Assembly: GCA_020633555.1 (NCBI GenBank)
Contig: JACKDL010000002.1
Coordinates: 186,001-250,000 of the forward strand
Origin: Myxococcales bacterium
GTDB lineage: Bacteria; Myxococcota_A; Bradymonadia; UBA7976; UBA1532
Direction: 5' to 3'
DNA length: 64,000 nt
A model generated the notes under the pieces. It saw only the letters and a program-made list of their open reading frames with translations, made no database searches and was not told where the DNA came from. The translations under genes were made by a program, and so were the position numbers. Below, in pieces: positions 16,697-25,001 of the stretch (position 1 is its first letter; the number at the start of each line of letters is the position of its first letter).

Positions 16697-17566
16697 GTGG
16701 AGCGCTGGGACGACTTGCGGGTGTTTCTGGCCGCGTTGCAGACGGGCAGCGTGCACGGGGCGGCGCGCCGGCTGGGGGTCAATCCGTCGACGGTCAGTCG
16801 GCGGCTGGCGGCGCTGGAGGCCGCGCTGGATGTGCGGCTCTTCGACCGCACGCCCGACGGCCTGCTGGCCACCGCCGCGGCCCACGCCATCCGACCCGAC
16901 GCCGAGCTGGCCGAGCAGGGGGCCCTGGGCGTGGCGCGGGTGGCGGCGGGCCGCGAGCGAGTGGCGGCGGGGCCCGTCCGCCTGGCCATGCCCGAGGGCA
17001 CCGCGGCCCTGCTGCTGCCCGTGATCCTGCCGGTACTCCGCCAGCAGCACCCCGCGGTGGTGCTGGACGTGATCACCGACGAGACGGTGCTGGATCTGAC
17101 CCGGCAGGAGGCGGATCTGGCGCTGCGGTTCGTGCGCCCGATGCAGGGTGATCTGGTGAGTACCCGTGCGGCGCTGCTGCGCTACGGGGTGTTCGCGAGC
17201 CCCGAGTACCTGGCGGGGCGGGGTGCGACGCCCGGCTTCGCTGATCTGGAGTGGATCGGGCTGAACGATCGGTTTGCGCACCTGCCCGAGGCGCAGTGGC
17301 TCGCTCGCCACGCCCCGCCGCCCGTGCTGCGTACGAACAGCTTCACCCTGCAGTTCCGGGCGGCCGAGGCCGGCCTGGGGGCCGTGCTGACACCCGCCCC
17401 CGCGGGCGAGCTGTCCGGCACGCTGGTGCCCCTGCACCACCTGGCCATCGAACTGCCCGAGCCAGCACCCATCTGGCTGGTGACGCACCGGGTCCTGCGG
17501 GACGTGCCGCGGGTGGCGGCCGTCTGGGACTGGCTGCTGGCGATGTGTGGCAGGTGGCTGGCGTGA
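16697..17566 (+). CDS. LysR-family transcriptional regulator
   Basis: A 289-aa regulator. The winged helix-turn-helix is at residues about 5-63 (VFLAALQTGSVHGAARRLGVNPSTVSRRLAALE is its HTH region, split by normal LysR spacing), and an effector-binding domain of periplasmic-protein fold follows. The closest flavour is the branch that controls a divergent NmrA/epimerase or drug-detoxification gene. GTG at 16697 was chosen because CAGGAG lies seven bases upstream and the HTH begins directly after; in-frame codons further upstream run into the operator region. Regulation of the divergent 15601-16599 gene is likely. Confidence 0.88.
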   Translation: MERWDDLRVFLAALQTGSVHGAARRLGVNPSTVSRRLAALEAALDVRLFDRTPDGLLATAAAHAIRPDAELAEQGALGVARVAAGRERVAAGPVRLAMPEGTAALLLPVILPVLRQQHPAVVLDVITDETVLDLTRQEADLALRFVRPMQGDLVSTRAALLRYGVFASPEYLAGRGATPGFADLEWIGLNDRFAHLPEAQWLARHAPPPVLRTNSFTLQFRAAEAGLGAVLTPAPAGELSGTLVPLHHLAIELPEPAPIWLVTHRVLRDVPRVAAVWDWLLAMCGRWLA

Positions 17567-17587
17567 GCCGGCGGGCCGGACCGCGGA

Positions 17588-18118
17588 TCAGGCGGCGGCG
17601 GCCATGGGGTCGCCCCCACGCTTCAGCACCTGCTTGAGGTGCATGAGGTCCCAGATGGGGCCCGCCACGAAGGACAGGGGATCGTCGGCGAAGGCCGGCG
17701 CGTTCTTCTCGTACAGCCCGTGCCCCACGAAGTTCAGGGCCCAGCCGAAGCCAAAGGCGCCGGCCGAGAGGAACCAGGGGGGCGTGTACCGGGGCCAGAT
17801 GAGCAGCCCGGTGGTGCCGCCGACGATGATGGGGATCCCCACGATGTGCAGCTTGCGGTTCGTGGGGTCCTGGTGGGTCTGCTCGTAGAACTCGATGGCG
17901 TGCTGCCAGCGCTCGCGCACCCCGCCCTGGAAGTCGGGGTGCTGCGCGCGCCACTCGGCCTCGATGTCCTTGAGCCCCTTGCTCAGCAGCCCGATCGCCG
18001 TGGCCTTGCCCCCGGTCATGAGGGCGCCCATGCCCCCGACCGTCAGCGCCACGCCGCGGGTGCGGCGGTCGAGCCGGTCGAGGACCTTGTTGATCACGGT
18101 CGTGGGCAGCCGGGCCAT
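17588..18118 (-). CDS. Mpo1-like (DUF962) membrane protein
   Basis: A 176-aa protein with the Mpo1/YGL010w signatures: YEQTHQDPTNRKLHIVG (His-Asn/Lys region), two hydrophobic stretches (IPIIVGGTTGLLIWP, FLSAGAFGFGWALNFVG) and GHGLYEKNAPAFADDP. Yeast Mpo1 is an Fe(II)-dependent dioxygenase in alpha-oxidation of 2-hydroxy fatty acids, and the conserved histidines are present here. The N-terminal 60 residues (residues 1-60, including a Gly-rich hydrophobic stretch) are an extension over the core. It starts 4 bp after the stop of the cytochrome c gene, so the two are co-transcribed. Activity on fatty acids is inference from the family. Confidence 0.78.
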   Translation of the reverse strand: MARLPTTVINKVLDRLDRRTRGVALTVGGMGALMTGGKATAIGLLSKGLKDIEAEWRAQHPDFQGGVRERWQHAIEFYEQTHQDPTNRKLHIVGIPIIVGGTTGLLIWPRYTPPWFLSAGAFGFGWALNFVGHGLYEKNAPAFADDPLSFVAGPIWDLMHLKQVLKRGGDPMAAAA

Positions 18119-18122
18119 GGGA

Positions 18123-18662
18123 TCACTTGCCGCCGAAGCCGCGGATCATCTTGACCAGGCCGGCCACCACCTCGGGCTTGGCCTGCAGGTCGGGGTTGGG
18201 CGGCATGAGCGGGCTGAGGCCCACCGACGGCCCACCGCCGATGATCACCTTGCTCAGGTGCTCGTCGGTGACCTTGCCCTGCCACTCGGCGTCCGAGAAG
18301 GTGCGGGGCTTGGGGTTCAGCGCGGCCCCGGCAGGGCCGTCGCCCTTGCCCTCGGCGCCGTGGCAGGTGACGCAGCGCTGGGTGAAGAGGGTCTTGGCGG
18401 CCTCCATGTCGGCGGCGGCGGCCTCAGCCTTGGGGGCGTCGCCCTCGGCCTTGGCCTCGTCGCCACCGGCCTCGTCGGCGGCGGCCTCGCTGGCGGGCGC
18501 GGCCTCGGTGGCGGGCGCGGCGGCCTTGCTCTCGGGCGCGGCCTGCGTGGCGGCGGCCTTGCTCGCGGGCGCCTTCGCACCCTCACCGGTGGCCTCGCCA
18601 CCCTTCGAGCACGCGGTCAGGCCCAGCGACAGGGCGGCGGCCAGCACGATCAACTGCTTCAT
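18123..18662 (-). CDS. Lipoprotein cytochrome c
   Basis: A 179-aa membrane-tethered monoheme cytochrome. The lipobox LTAC gives C18 as the lipidated residue. Residues about 20-85 are an Ala/Glu/Lys/Pro-rich flexible linker. The heme domain has CVTCH (C97-H101) and a methionine candidate in SPLMPPNPDL. The layout fits a small class I cytochrome shuttling electrons at the membrane surface. AGGAGA precedes the ATG at 18662. It is the first gene of a pair with the Mpo1-like protein, for which it could supply or accept electrons (inference). Confidence 0.88.
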   Translation of the reverse strand: MKQLIVLAAALSLGLTACSKGGEATGEGAKAPASKAAATQAAPESKAAAPATEAAPASEAAADEAGGDEAKAEGDAPKAEAAAADMEAAKTLFTQRCVTCHGAEGKGDGPAGAALNPKPRTFSDAEWQGKVTDEHLSKVIIGGGPSVGLSPLMPPNPDLQAKPEVVAGLVKMIRGFGGK

Positions 18663-18824
18663 GGGATATCTCCTCGACTCTTCCCGGCGCACATGATGGG
18701 CAGGTTGCCTCAAAGGTCAAGGGCGGCCGGTGCTTTCCGGGCCTGCGCCCTTCGGGCCCGGGCCCGCGCGAGAGGCTGGGCGGGGTCGCGCCGAGCGGCG
18801 ACGGCTCGGTCCGGTCGCCGCGCA

Positions 18825-18854
18825 TTGGCTCGGGCCGCGCGGTCGGCGTACCAT
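18825..18854 (+). promoter_or_regulatory. Possible promoter giving a leaderless mRNA
   Basis: TTGGCT (18825-18830), an 18-bp spacer and TACCAT (18849-18854) lie directly before the ATG at 18861. Transcription would begin at or within a base or two of the start codon, and no Shine-Dalgarno is visible. Both boxes are 4/6 matches, so this is tentative. Confidence 0.3.
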
Positions 18855-18860
18855 CGCCCC

Positions 18861-19901
18861 ATGCGATACCTTCTGCTGTCGATGGTCTTCTTGGGGCTGG
18901 TGGCCGTGGGCGCGTGCTCGAACGACGAGCCGGCGCCGGGGGCGGCCGGCGGCGCGTGCCGGGTGGGCCTGAGCCCGTGCAACGCCGGGTTGGTCTGTGC
19001 CGATGGGGCCTGCCGGGCGGATCCGGGCGAGACGCCCGTCGCGCTCGATGTGACCTTCAAGTTCTTGCAGAACAACGAGATCCGCGACGATCTGGCCCTG
19101 TATGCGAACGGGACGGACACCGCGGGGATCCAGCTCTCGGTCTTCCGTCGCGACACCGGCGAGCCCTACGAGGGGGCGATCTACCTTTGGCTGGAGCCGC
19201 CGTCGGCGGGCACGCTTTCGGACGTGCAGGTGCCCCTGGAGGGCGGGGTCGCTCGGGTGGTGTTCCGCGCCTGCAGCAACGAGGATCCGGCCTGCCCCGA
19301 TCGGGCGCGCCTGAAGGTGGCCGACGCGCTGCGGCCCCTGGAGGTGGTGGCGGTGGCGCCCACGCTGATCCTGTTCGGGGGCAACCCGCCGAGCACGGGC
19401 GCCGGCGGCGAGGGTGGGGGCGGCGGCGCCGGCGGGGAGGGGGGCGGTGGGCCCAGCGTCATCCCCGGCAGCGCCCGGGACGATACGCCCTACACCTGGC
19501 AGGAGGACTGCAACAACGAGGACACCTTCAACCTCGGCGACGGGGCGGTGGACTTCAAGATCAACGCCTGGTCGGCCGTGTTCCGCAACGACGGCTTCTA
19601 CGTGGAGGTCGGGTTCGAGGAGCCCTCGTCGGGCATCAGCCAGGGCGCGTACTCGGTGTCGCTGCTGCCCTTCCCATCGGCTCGACAGGCGGTGCTGAGC
19701 GACGAGCTGGTGCTGACGTTGAAGCTGGCCGATGGACAGGAGCTGACCTGTACCCAGGGCGACGTGCGCCTGCACCGGGTGCAGACCGTGGGCGAGCCGG
19801 CGGTCATCGAGGCCTTCCGGCTGACCTACACCACCCGCTGCGAGATCGGCGGGCGCGTGCAGGGCTTCACCCACTGCATGTATCTGGTCAGCCCCCCCTG
19901 A
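18861..19901 (+). CDS. Hypothetical lipoprotein with Gly-rich linker
   Basis: A 346-aa lipoprotein of unknown function (lipobox VGAC, C19; acidic residues follow as CSNDEP). A small Cys-rich module comes first (CRVGLSPCNAGLVCADGAC, residues 31-49). A beta-rich domain (residues about 60-180) resembles an Ig-type fold. A Gly/Glu linker (GAGGEGGGGGAGGEGGGG) spans about residues 177-194, and a C-terminal beta domain with three Cys follows. It probably sits on the outer membrane. It is monocistronic and convergent with aat (8-bp gap). Confidence 0.7.
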   Translation: MRYLLLSMVFLGLVAVGACSNDEPAPGAAGGACRVGLSPCNAGLVCADGACRADPGETPVALDVTFKFLQNNEIRDDLALYANGTDTAGIQLSVFRRDTGEPYEGAIYLWLEPPSAGTLSDVQVPLEGGVARVVFRACSNEDPACPDRARLKVADALRPLEVVAVAPTLILFGGNPPSTGAGGEGGGGGAGGEGGGGPSVIPGSARDDTPYTWQEDCNNEDTFNLGDGAVDFKINAWSAVFRNDGFYVEVGFEEPSSGISQGAYSVSLLPFPSARQAVLSDELVLTLKLADGQELTCTQGDVRLHRVQTVGEPAVIEAFRLTYTTRCEIGGRVQGFTHCMYLVSPP

Positions 19902-19909
19902 TCTGCGGC

Positions 19910-20629
19910 TCAGGCCGGGTCGGGCGCCGAGGCGGCGGGCCGGGGCTGGCGGGGCCAGGCCTCGTCCGGTGTGATGCGCAGCGCCTCGGCCAAGGCCTCG
20001 CTGAAGCGCGCCCGGGGCCACTCCACGGCGCCCAGGCTGGCCAGGTGGTCGGTGTAGACCTGGCAGTCGATGAGCGTGTAGCCCCGCGCGGTCAGCGCCT
20101 CCACCGTGCGCGCGAAGACGATCTTCGAGGCGTCGGTCTCGAGCGAGAACATGCTCTCGCCGAAGAAGGCGCCGCCCAAGGTGACCCCGTAGAGCCCGCC
20201 CACGAGGGTGTCGCCCCGCCAGGCCTCGGCGGAGTGGGCGAAGCCCCGGCGGTGCAGGGCCAGGTAGGCCTGGCGCATGTCGTCGTTGAGCCAGGTGCCG
20301 TCCTGCCCCGGGCGGGGGACCCGGGCGCAGTGGTCCATGACCCGCTCGAAGGCGCTGTCCCAGCGCAGCTCGAGGGGGGTGCGGCGCAGGGCCTTGCGGA
20401 GGGACCGTGACCGGTGCAGGCCCGCGGGCTCCAGCACCATGCGCCAGGCGGGCGCGTGCCAGAGGATGGGGCTGGCCTCCTGGTCGTACCAAGGGAAGAC
20501 CCCGATGGAGTAGGCCAGCAGCAGCCGGGCGACGGAGAGATCGCCGCCCACGGCGAGGATGCCCGACTCATCGTCAGCCAACTCGGGGGGCGGGAAGGCC
20601 ACCTCGTCGTTCAACAGGAAGATCGGCAC
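19910..20629 (-). CDS. aat: Leucyl/phenylalanyl-tRNA-protein transferase
   Basis: Adds Leu or Phe from aminoacyl-tRNA to N-terminal Lys/Arg of proteins, marking them for ClpAP (bacterial N-degron pathway). The 239-aa length and motifs are standard: GVFPWY (residues 43-48), ILWHAPAWRMVL, GTWLNDDM, GGLYGVTLGGAFFGESMFS and LIDCQ. The start MPIFLLNDEVAFPPPELA is typical of the family. It is divergent from the frameshifted AMIN-type gene over about 140 bp that contains a hairpin at 20666-20685. clpA and clpS are not in the window. Confidence 0.94.
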   Translation of the reverse strand: MPIFLLNDEVAFPPPELADDESGILAVGGDLSVARLLLAYSIGVFPWYDQEASPILWHAPAWRMVLEPAGLHRSRSLRKALRRTPLELRWDSAFERVMDHCARVPRPGQDGTWLNDDMRQAYLALHRRGFAHSAEAWRGDTLVGGLYGVTLGGAFFGESMFSLETDASKIVFARTVEALTARGYTLIDCQVYTDHLASLGAVEWPRARFSEALAEALRITPDEAWPRQPRPAASAPDPA

Positions 20630-20665
20630 GGGACCCTCGCTGGCCGCTGCCGCACCCGCCGGCAG

Positions 20666-20685
20666 CCCGTCAACAACATGACGGG
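20666..20685. repeat. Perfect 7-bp inverted repeat in a divergent intergenic region
   Basis: CCCGTCA (20666-20672) and TGACGGG (20679-20685) flank a 6-base loop, 36 bp upstream of the aat start and 84 bp upstream of the next plus-strand gene. It could be an operator for either gene. Confidence 0.35.
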
Positions 20686-20769
20686 TGCCCGACGACGGGC
20701 GCCACGACCGCGTGGTATCACTCCGGTAGCGGTTGACGCGAGCCTCGCGCTCGCCGGGAGGCGCGCCCC

Positions 20770-21871
20770 ATGACCCGGTACTTCGGGCCCCTGCTCGCCT
20801 GGGCGGGCGTGGCCTTCTGCGCAGCGGCTGCGTCCGCCGCGCCCCCCCGAATCACGCAGGTGGCCTTCGCGGGCACCGAGCACACGCTGGACTTCGTGGT
20901 CCGCGCCGAGCGGGCGATCGATCCCACGCGGGTCGAGAAGCTGCTGGACGACCGTGGGCGGGTGCTGGTGCTGCGGCTGGGCGGCGTGGAGCACCCGCGC
21001 CAGAGCTGGCTGAAGCAGAGCGACGCGCAGATCACGCGGGTGCAGCTCGCGAACTCCACGTCGCGTCCGCCCGCGGCGTTGGTGCGCATCCGCCTGAAGC
21101 GGCCTCTGGACCAGGCCGCGTTCGACGCCATCAAGCTCGGCGTGAAGGGCGCGACCTTCGTGGCCCGGGTGCCCCGCAACGAGGCGGCGGCGAAGGCGCT
21201 GGCCGCGCCGCCGGTGAAGGGGCCGGTGGTGGCCGCCCGGGTGACAGCGCCGGCTCCGGCGGCCGCGCCCGCGACCACCGCGCCGGCGGCCGCGCCCGCG
21301 ACCACCGGCGCTGGCGGCGACGCCCGTGGCGCCGGTCGTTGCGCCGCCCGTGGTCGCCCCGGTGGCCGCCGAGACGTCGACCGCGTCGGCCCAGGCGTGC
21401 CCGCCGGCTGCGGCGCCCACGCCCTGTCCGACCTGCCCGACCTGCCCGAAGACCGGGGCGGCGCCTGCTTGCCCGCCGCCGCCCGCAGCGAAGCCATGCC
21501 CGGCGTGTCCACAGGGTCTGGCGGCCGACGCCCGGGCGGCCGTGGACCCGGCCGACAGGCCGGGCGATCCCGGGGGCGCTGCGTGGCGTTCGGCGGTGGC
21601 GCCCGGCTGGGGCCAGATCCACAACGGCCACACGGGGCGGGGGATCGGCTACGCCGTGGTGGCCGGCGGCCTGTTGGCCGGCGCCGCCGCCTCGGTGGTG
21701 CTGGGGATGGGCGCCGAAGGGGACTACAAGAGCGGCGATCCCACCACGCTGGGGCGCCGCGAGGACGCCAACAGCCACTATGACCGGGCCAACCTGCTGT
21801 TCGCCGTGCTGGGCGCGGTGTGGGTGGGCAACGTGGTCGACGCGTGGCTGTCGGCCGGGGAGGGCGGCTGA
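20770..21871 (+). pseudogene. AMIN-like / DUF5683-like envelope protein, split by a one-base frameshift
   Basis: The first frame (from ATG 20770) encodes a signal peptide (ending AAAASA), an AMIN-like beta domain (residues about 18-140) and an Ala/Pro/Thr-rich linker. At 21307-21308 a pair of G's shifts the frame. Removing one G lets the linker run on into a Cys-Pro-rich stretch (PCPTCPTCPKTG) and a C-terminal DUF5683-like membrane domain (APGWGQIHNG...NVVDAW) ending at 21871. The preceding repeat unit reads ACCACCGCG where this one reads ACCACCGGCG, which points to the extra base. Left unrepaired, the first frame runs to 21783 as unrelated Arg/Gly-rich residues. The stop overlaps the next gene. 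It may be a true lesion or a sequencing error. Confidence 0.7.
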
Positions 21872-23046
21872 TGCGCCGGCTGGTCTTCATGGCGCTGGGG
21901 CTGGCCCTGGCGCTGGGCTGCGGCCACGTCGAGGCCGATCATCCCTACGATCCCACCGCGCCCCGCGAGGCCCAGCACCGGGCGCGGCTGCGCGGTCAGG
22001 TGGCGGGCCTGACGGCCGAGGGCATCGCCGACGGGCGGGTGCAGCTCTTCGAGGGGGACGCCGAGGATCCCCGTTACGAGGTGCTGCTGGATGACTCCGG
22101 GCACTTCCTGTTCCAGGCGGTGCTGGTGGGCACCTACCGTCTGGTGGTGGCGGCGCCGGGCCTGAGCTTCGCGCCCCGGGTGGTGGATCTGGGCCCCGCG
22201 CGCGACGTGGATCTGGGGATCATCGATGTGGCGGGGGCGGGCGCCGCCCTGGGCACCGTGCGGGGCCGCGTGCGGCTGGGGGACCGGCCGGACGGACCCC
22301 ACGGCGGCGTCCTGGTAGAGACCAGCAGCGGGGCGCTGGGGCTGAGTGACGTCGACGGCGCCTTCGAGATCGGCCTGGCGGCGGGTGAGCGGGGCGTCCG
22401 GTTCAGCCACCCGGGCTACGAGACGCAGCTCGTCGCCACGGGCGAGGTGCCGGCCGGTGAGACCTTCACCCTGGACGCTGACGTGGTGCTGGCGCCCACG
22501 CCGGGCACGGTGCAGGGCCGGGTGACGCTGCGCAGCTTCGGGAGCGCCGCGCGTCTGGCGCAGGTGCGGGTGACGCTGACGTCGGTGGCGGGCGCCAGCG
22601 AGGCGGTGGCGCTGGCGGAGAACGGCACTTTCACGGCCGAGGGGCTGACGCCGGGTACCTGGATCCTGCAGGCCGGCGACGCGGGCTACGAGCCGGTGGT
22701 CCGCCCGGTGGCGCTCGAGGCCGGCGAGGTGGTGGACGTGGGCGAGGTGCGTCTGGCCCACCGCAGCACCGGGCCCGACGCGGTGGTGCTGGCGGGTCGG
22801 GTGGTGGATGACGGGGGCCTTCCCGTGGCCGGCGCGGCGGTGGCCGTGCGCTTCGACGCGCCCGACGAGGTCTTCCGTGAGACCACCGCGGGCGCCGATG
22901 GCGTCTTCGCGGTGCCGGCTGCCGAGGACGAGCGGTACCACGTCCGGGTGGGCGACGAGACCGTGGGCCCGGTGGTGTGGGACGCCGCTGAGGGGGCCTT
23001 CGTGACCGAGGCCGGCGATCCCATCGAGCTGGTCGTGGCGCGATGA
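21871..23046 (+). CDS. Lipoprotein with carboxypeptidase-regulatory-like repeats
   Basis: A 391-aa lipoprotein (lipobox ALGC, C17). Four or so repeated beta-sandwich units of the carboxypeptidase-regulatory (CarboxypepD_reg/SdrB-like) type are visible, each with a pattern like G-x-V then DGxFEIGLAAGERGVRFSHPGY or NGTFTAEGLTPGTWILQ. Such domains commonly act as extracellular spacers or starch/peptidoglycan-binding modules. The ATG overlaps the previous stop by one base and the stop overlaps the next gene by four, so the three genes form one coupled unit with the MYXO-CTERM protein. Confidence 0.75.
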   Translation: MRRLVFMALGLALALGCGHVEADHPYDPTAPREAQHRARLRGQVAGLTAEGIADGRVQLFEGDAEDPRYEVLLDDSGHFLFQAVLVGTYRLVVAAPGLSFAPRVVDLGPARDVDLGIIDVAGAGAALGTVRGRVRLGDRPDGPHGGVLVETSSGALGLSDVDGAFEIGLAAGERGVRFSHPGYETQLVATGEVPAGETFTLDADVVLAPTPGTVQGRVTLRSFGSAARLAQVRVTLTSVAGASEAVALAENGTFTAEGLTPGTWILQAGDAGYEPVVRPVALEAGEVVDVGEVRLAHRSTGPDAVVLAGRVVDDGGLPVAGAAVAVRFDAPDEVFRETTAGADGVFAVPAAEDERYHVRVGDETVGPVVWDAAEGAFVTEAGDPIELVVAR

Positions 23047-24950
23047 GGGCGGTGCCGCTCGGCCTGCTCCTGCTGACCCTTCCGGCCCACGCCCAGCGCC
23101 TCGAGGCCCCCACCTGCTACCCCGAGCTGGGGCCGGCCAACAGCCTGGCCGGCGCCATGGATGGGGCCGGCGTGGCGCACTTCAGCCGCCACGAGAACGT
23201 GCCCGCGGATCTGATGTACACCGCCATCGACGCGGCGGGGGTCGTCCTCCGCGACGAGGTGGTGCTCGAGCGGGCCAATGACATCGCCAACCCGGTGCGC
23301 GAGACCGATCTGGTGCTCCAGGGCGGGCAGCCGCGGATCTGCTTCCATCAGCCCTTTGGCAGCGCCTTCCGCGTGGCGCTGCGCGGCGACGGCGGGGCCT
23401 GGACCGTGGAGCAGGTGGATCAGGGCCTGCGGGTGGGCGAGGCCTGCAGCCTGGTGGTGCATGACGGGGCCCTGGTGGCCTTCTACGTGGCGGGCGGCAC
23501 GCTGAAGCGCGCGACCCGGCGAGGCGCCGACGACTGGGTGACCGAGGTGGTGCACGCCGGGGCCGACGGGTTCGACGCGGGCCAGGACGTGGACGCGCTG
23601 GTGACCCGCGACGGCCGAGAGGTGGCGGTGCACCGGTCCAGCGACGGCTGGCGGCTGCATGTGTCCCGCCAGGCGGGCCCCGGGTGGGTGACCGAGACGC
23701 TGCCGGCCGAGGGATCTGCCTTCGGCGTGCGCATCGCCGCCACCCAGGCCGCCGACGGGACCCTGGCCATCGTCCACGGGCTCGCGAACCGGGATCTGGA
23801 CGTGGCCGGCGACCAGGGGCTGCTGCTCACCGAGGGCCCGGTGGAGGGGCCCTTCCTGAGCGAGCCGATCCGCGCCGGCGCGTCGGGGGGCGGCAGCCAC
23901 GCGGTGGCCGTGCTGGGCGTGGGGGCGCGGCAGCGCGTGGCCCTGTTCGCCCGAGAGCGGCGCCGATCGGCCATCTTCGGCGACCGCTACGCGCTGGCGT
24001 TCCAGCCGGCCGTGCACCGCAACGAAGACGTGGTGGTGGCCGAGGCGATCCCGGGCGGCGTGGTGAACCACCACCCGCTGGTGCTGCTGCGCCGGCCGGA
24101 CGGCCGGGCCACGCTGGCATGGAACGAGCTGACGCCCGGTCAGCCGGCGGTGATCCAGCTTTGCCTGAGCCCCGTGGCCGATGGGGATGGGGACGACCTG
24201 CCGGATGTGCTGGAGACGGACCTGCTGGGGACCCGCGCGGACCGGGCCGACACCGACGGGGACGGCCGGGACGACGGCCAGGAGGCGCTGGACGATCAGA
24301 CGGACCCGCTGGTGGCCGACGAGCCGGGTCCCGAGCCCGACATGGCTGTGCCGGACATGGCAGCGCCCGACATGGCGGTGCCGGACATGGCCGTGCCGGA
24401 CATGGCCGAGCCCGACATGGCGCTGCCGGATATGGCGGTGGCAGACATGGCAGCGCCCGACATGGCCGCGCCAGATATGGCGGTGGTTCGGGTCGATCTG
24501 GCCGTCGAGGACATGGCGCCGGTCGAGGACATGGCGCCCGTCGAGGACATGGCGCCCGCCGAGGACCAGGCGCCTGCCGAGGACCAGGCGCCCGCCGAGG
24601 ACCAGGCGCCCGCCCAGGACCAGGGGGCCGGGGACATGGCGGCGGATGCAGGCTCATCGGCAGCCGACGGGGCCCCGGCCATCGATGGCGCGGCGGTGGA
24701 TGGCGCGGTGGCGTTGGACGGCGATCCCGCCGACGAGGCCCCCGCTCAGGACGCGGGGCGGCGCCCGTCACCCCGCGACGCGCGGCCGCCGCGGGACGGC
24801 GCGCCCCGCTACGACGGCGAGCTGCCCGCGCTCACCAGCCTGACCCCCGCGCAGTCCGAGACGTGCGGCGGGTGCGGCGCCAGCCCCGGCCCCGCGGGCC
24901 TTCCGCTGTGGCTCCTGCTTCTGGCCTTGCCTCGACGCCGGCGTCGCTGA
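23043..24950 (+). CDS. Secreted propeller/TSP3 protein with Asp-Met-Ala repeats and MYXO-CTERM-like anchor
   Basis: A 635-aa secreted surface protein. A signal peptide (MRAVPLGLLLLTLPAHA) is followed by a roughly 360-residue repeat-strand region with propeller-like units (VARGDG.., WRLHVSRQAGPGWVTETL). One thrombospondin type 3-like calcium segment (DGDGDDLPD...DTDGDGRDDG) lies near residue 390. Residues about 432-527 are pentapeptide repeats PDMAx turning into EDMAPV and EDQAPA. The C-terminus, CGGCGASPGPAGLPLW then a hydrophobic run and PRRRRR, is the MYXO-CTERM sorting layout (Cys, transmembrane, Arg). It is last of the coupled three-gene set beginning at 20770. Confidence 0.75.
   Translation: MRAVPLGLLLLTLPAHAQRLEAPTCYPELGPANSLAGAMDGAGVAHFSRHENVPADLMYTAIDAAGVVLRDEVVLERANDIANPVRETDLVLQGGQPRICFHQPFGSAFRVALRGDGGAWTVEQVDQGLRVGEACSLVVHDGALVAFYVAGGTLKRATRRGADDWVTEVVHAGADGFDAGQDVDALVTRDGREVAVHRSSDGWRLHVSRQAGPGWVTETLPAEGSAFGVRIAATQAADGTLAIVHGLANRDLDVAGDQGLLLTEGPVEGPFLSEPIRAGASGGGSHAVAVLGVGARQRVALFARERRRSAIFGDRYALAFQPAVHRNEDVVVAEAIPGGVVNHHPLVLLRRPDGRATLAWNELTPGQPAVIQLCLSPVADGDGDDLPDVLETDLLGTRADRADTDGDGRDDGQEALDDQTDPLVADEPGPEPDMAVPDMAAPDMAVPDMAVPDMAEPDMALPDMAVADMAAPDMAAPDMAVVRVDLAVEDMAPVEDMAPVEDMAPAEDQAPAEDQAPAEDQAPAQDQGAGDMAADAGSSAADGAPAIDGAAVDGAVALDGDPADEAPAQDAGRRPSPRDARPPRDGAPRYDGELPALTSLTPAQSETCGGCGASPGPAGLPLWLLLLALPRRRRR
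24336..24623 (+). repeat. 15-bp tandem repeats coding for PDMAx / EDMAPV / EDQAPA
   Basis: Imperfect tandem copies built on GACATGGC spell repeated P-D-M-A-x pentapeptides, then E-D-M-A-P-V and E-D-Q-A-P-A hexapeptides. Codon third positions vary between copies, so the amino-acid repeat is maintained rather than freshly duplicated. A related repeat lies in the lipoprotein at 57861-58108. Confidence 0.85.
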
Positions 24951-24960
24951 CAGCCTCCAG

Positions 24961-25001
24961 CAACCTTTGTGACAGGTTTTGCAAAGGTTGAGAAACCTTT
25001 G
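24961..25001. promoter_or_regulatory. Inverted and direct AACCTTTG repeats upstream of the FAS1 gene
   Basis: CAACCTTTG (24961-24969) and CAAAGGTTG (24982-24990) form a perfect 9-bp inverted repeat with a 12-base loop. A third copy, AACCTTTG, follows at 24994-25001. This is by far the AT-richest stretch nearby. It could be the terminator of the preceding operon, an operator, or hold an ECF-sigma -35 (GAAACC at 24992-24997). Confidence 0.45.

Noticed and set aside
21307..21308. Programmed ribosomal frameshifting at the split envelope gene
   Set aside because: No slippery heptamer or stimulatory structure is evident, and a single extra G in a GC-rich repeat is the simpler explanation.
24336..24623. 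Regular tandem repeats considered as a CRISPR array
   Set aside because: The repeats are contiguous, 15 bp long, in frame within a gene and without unique spacers.
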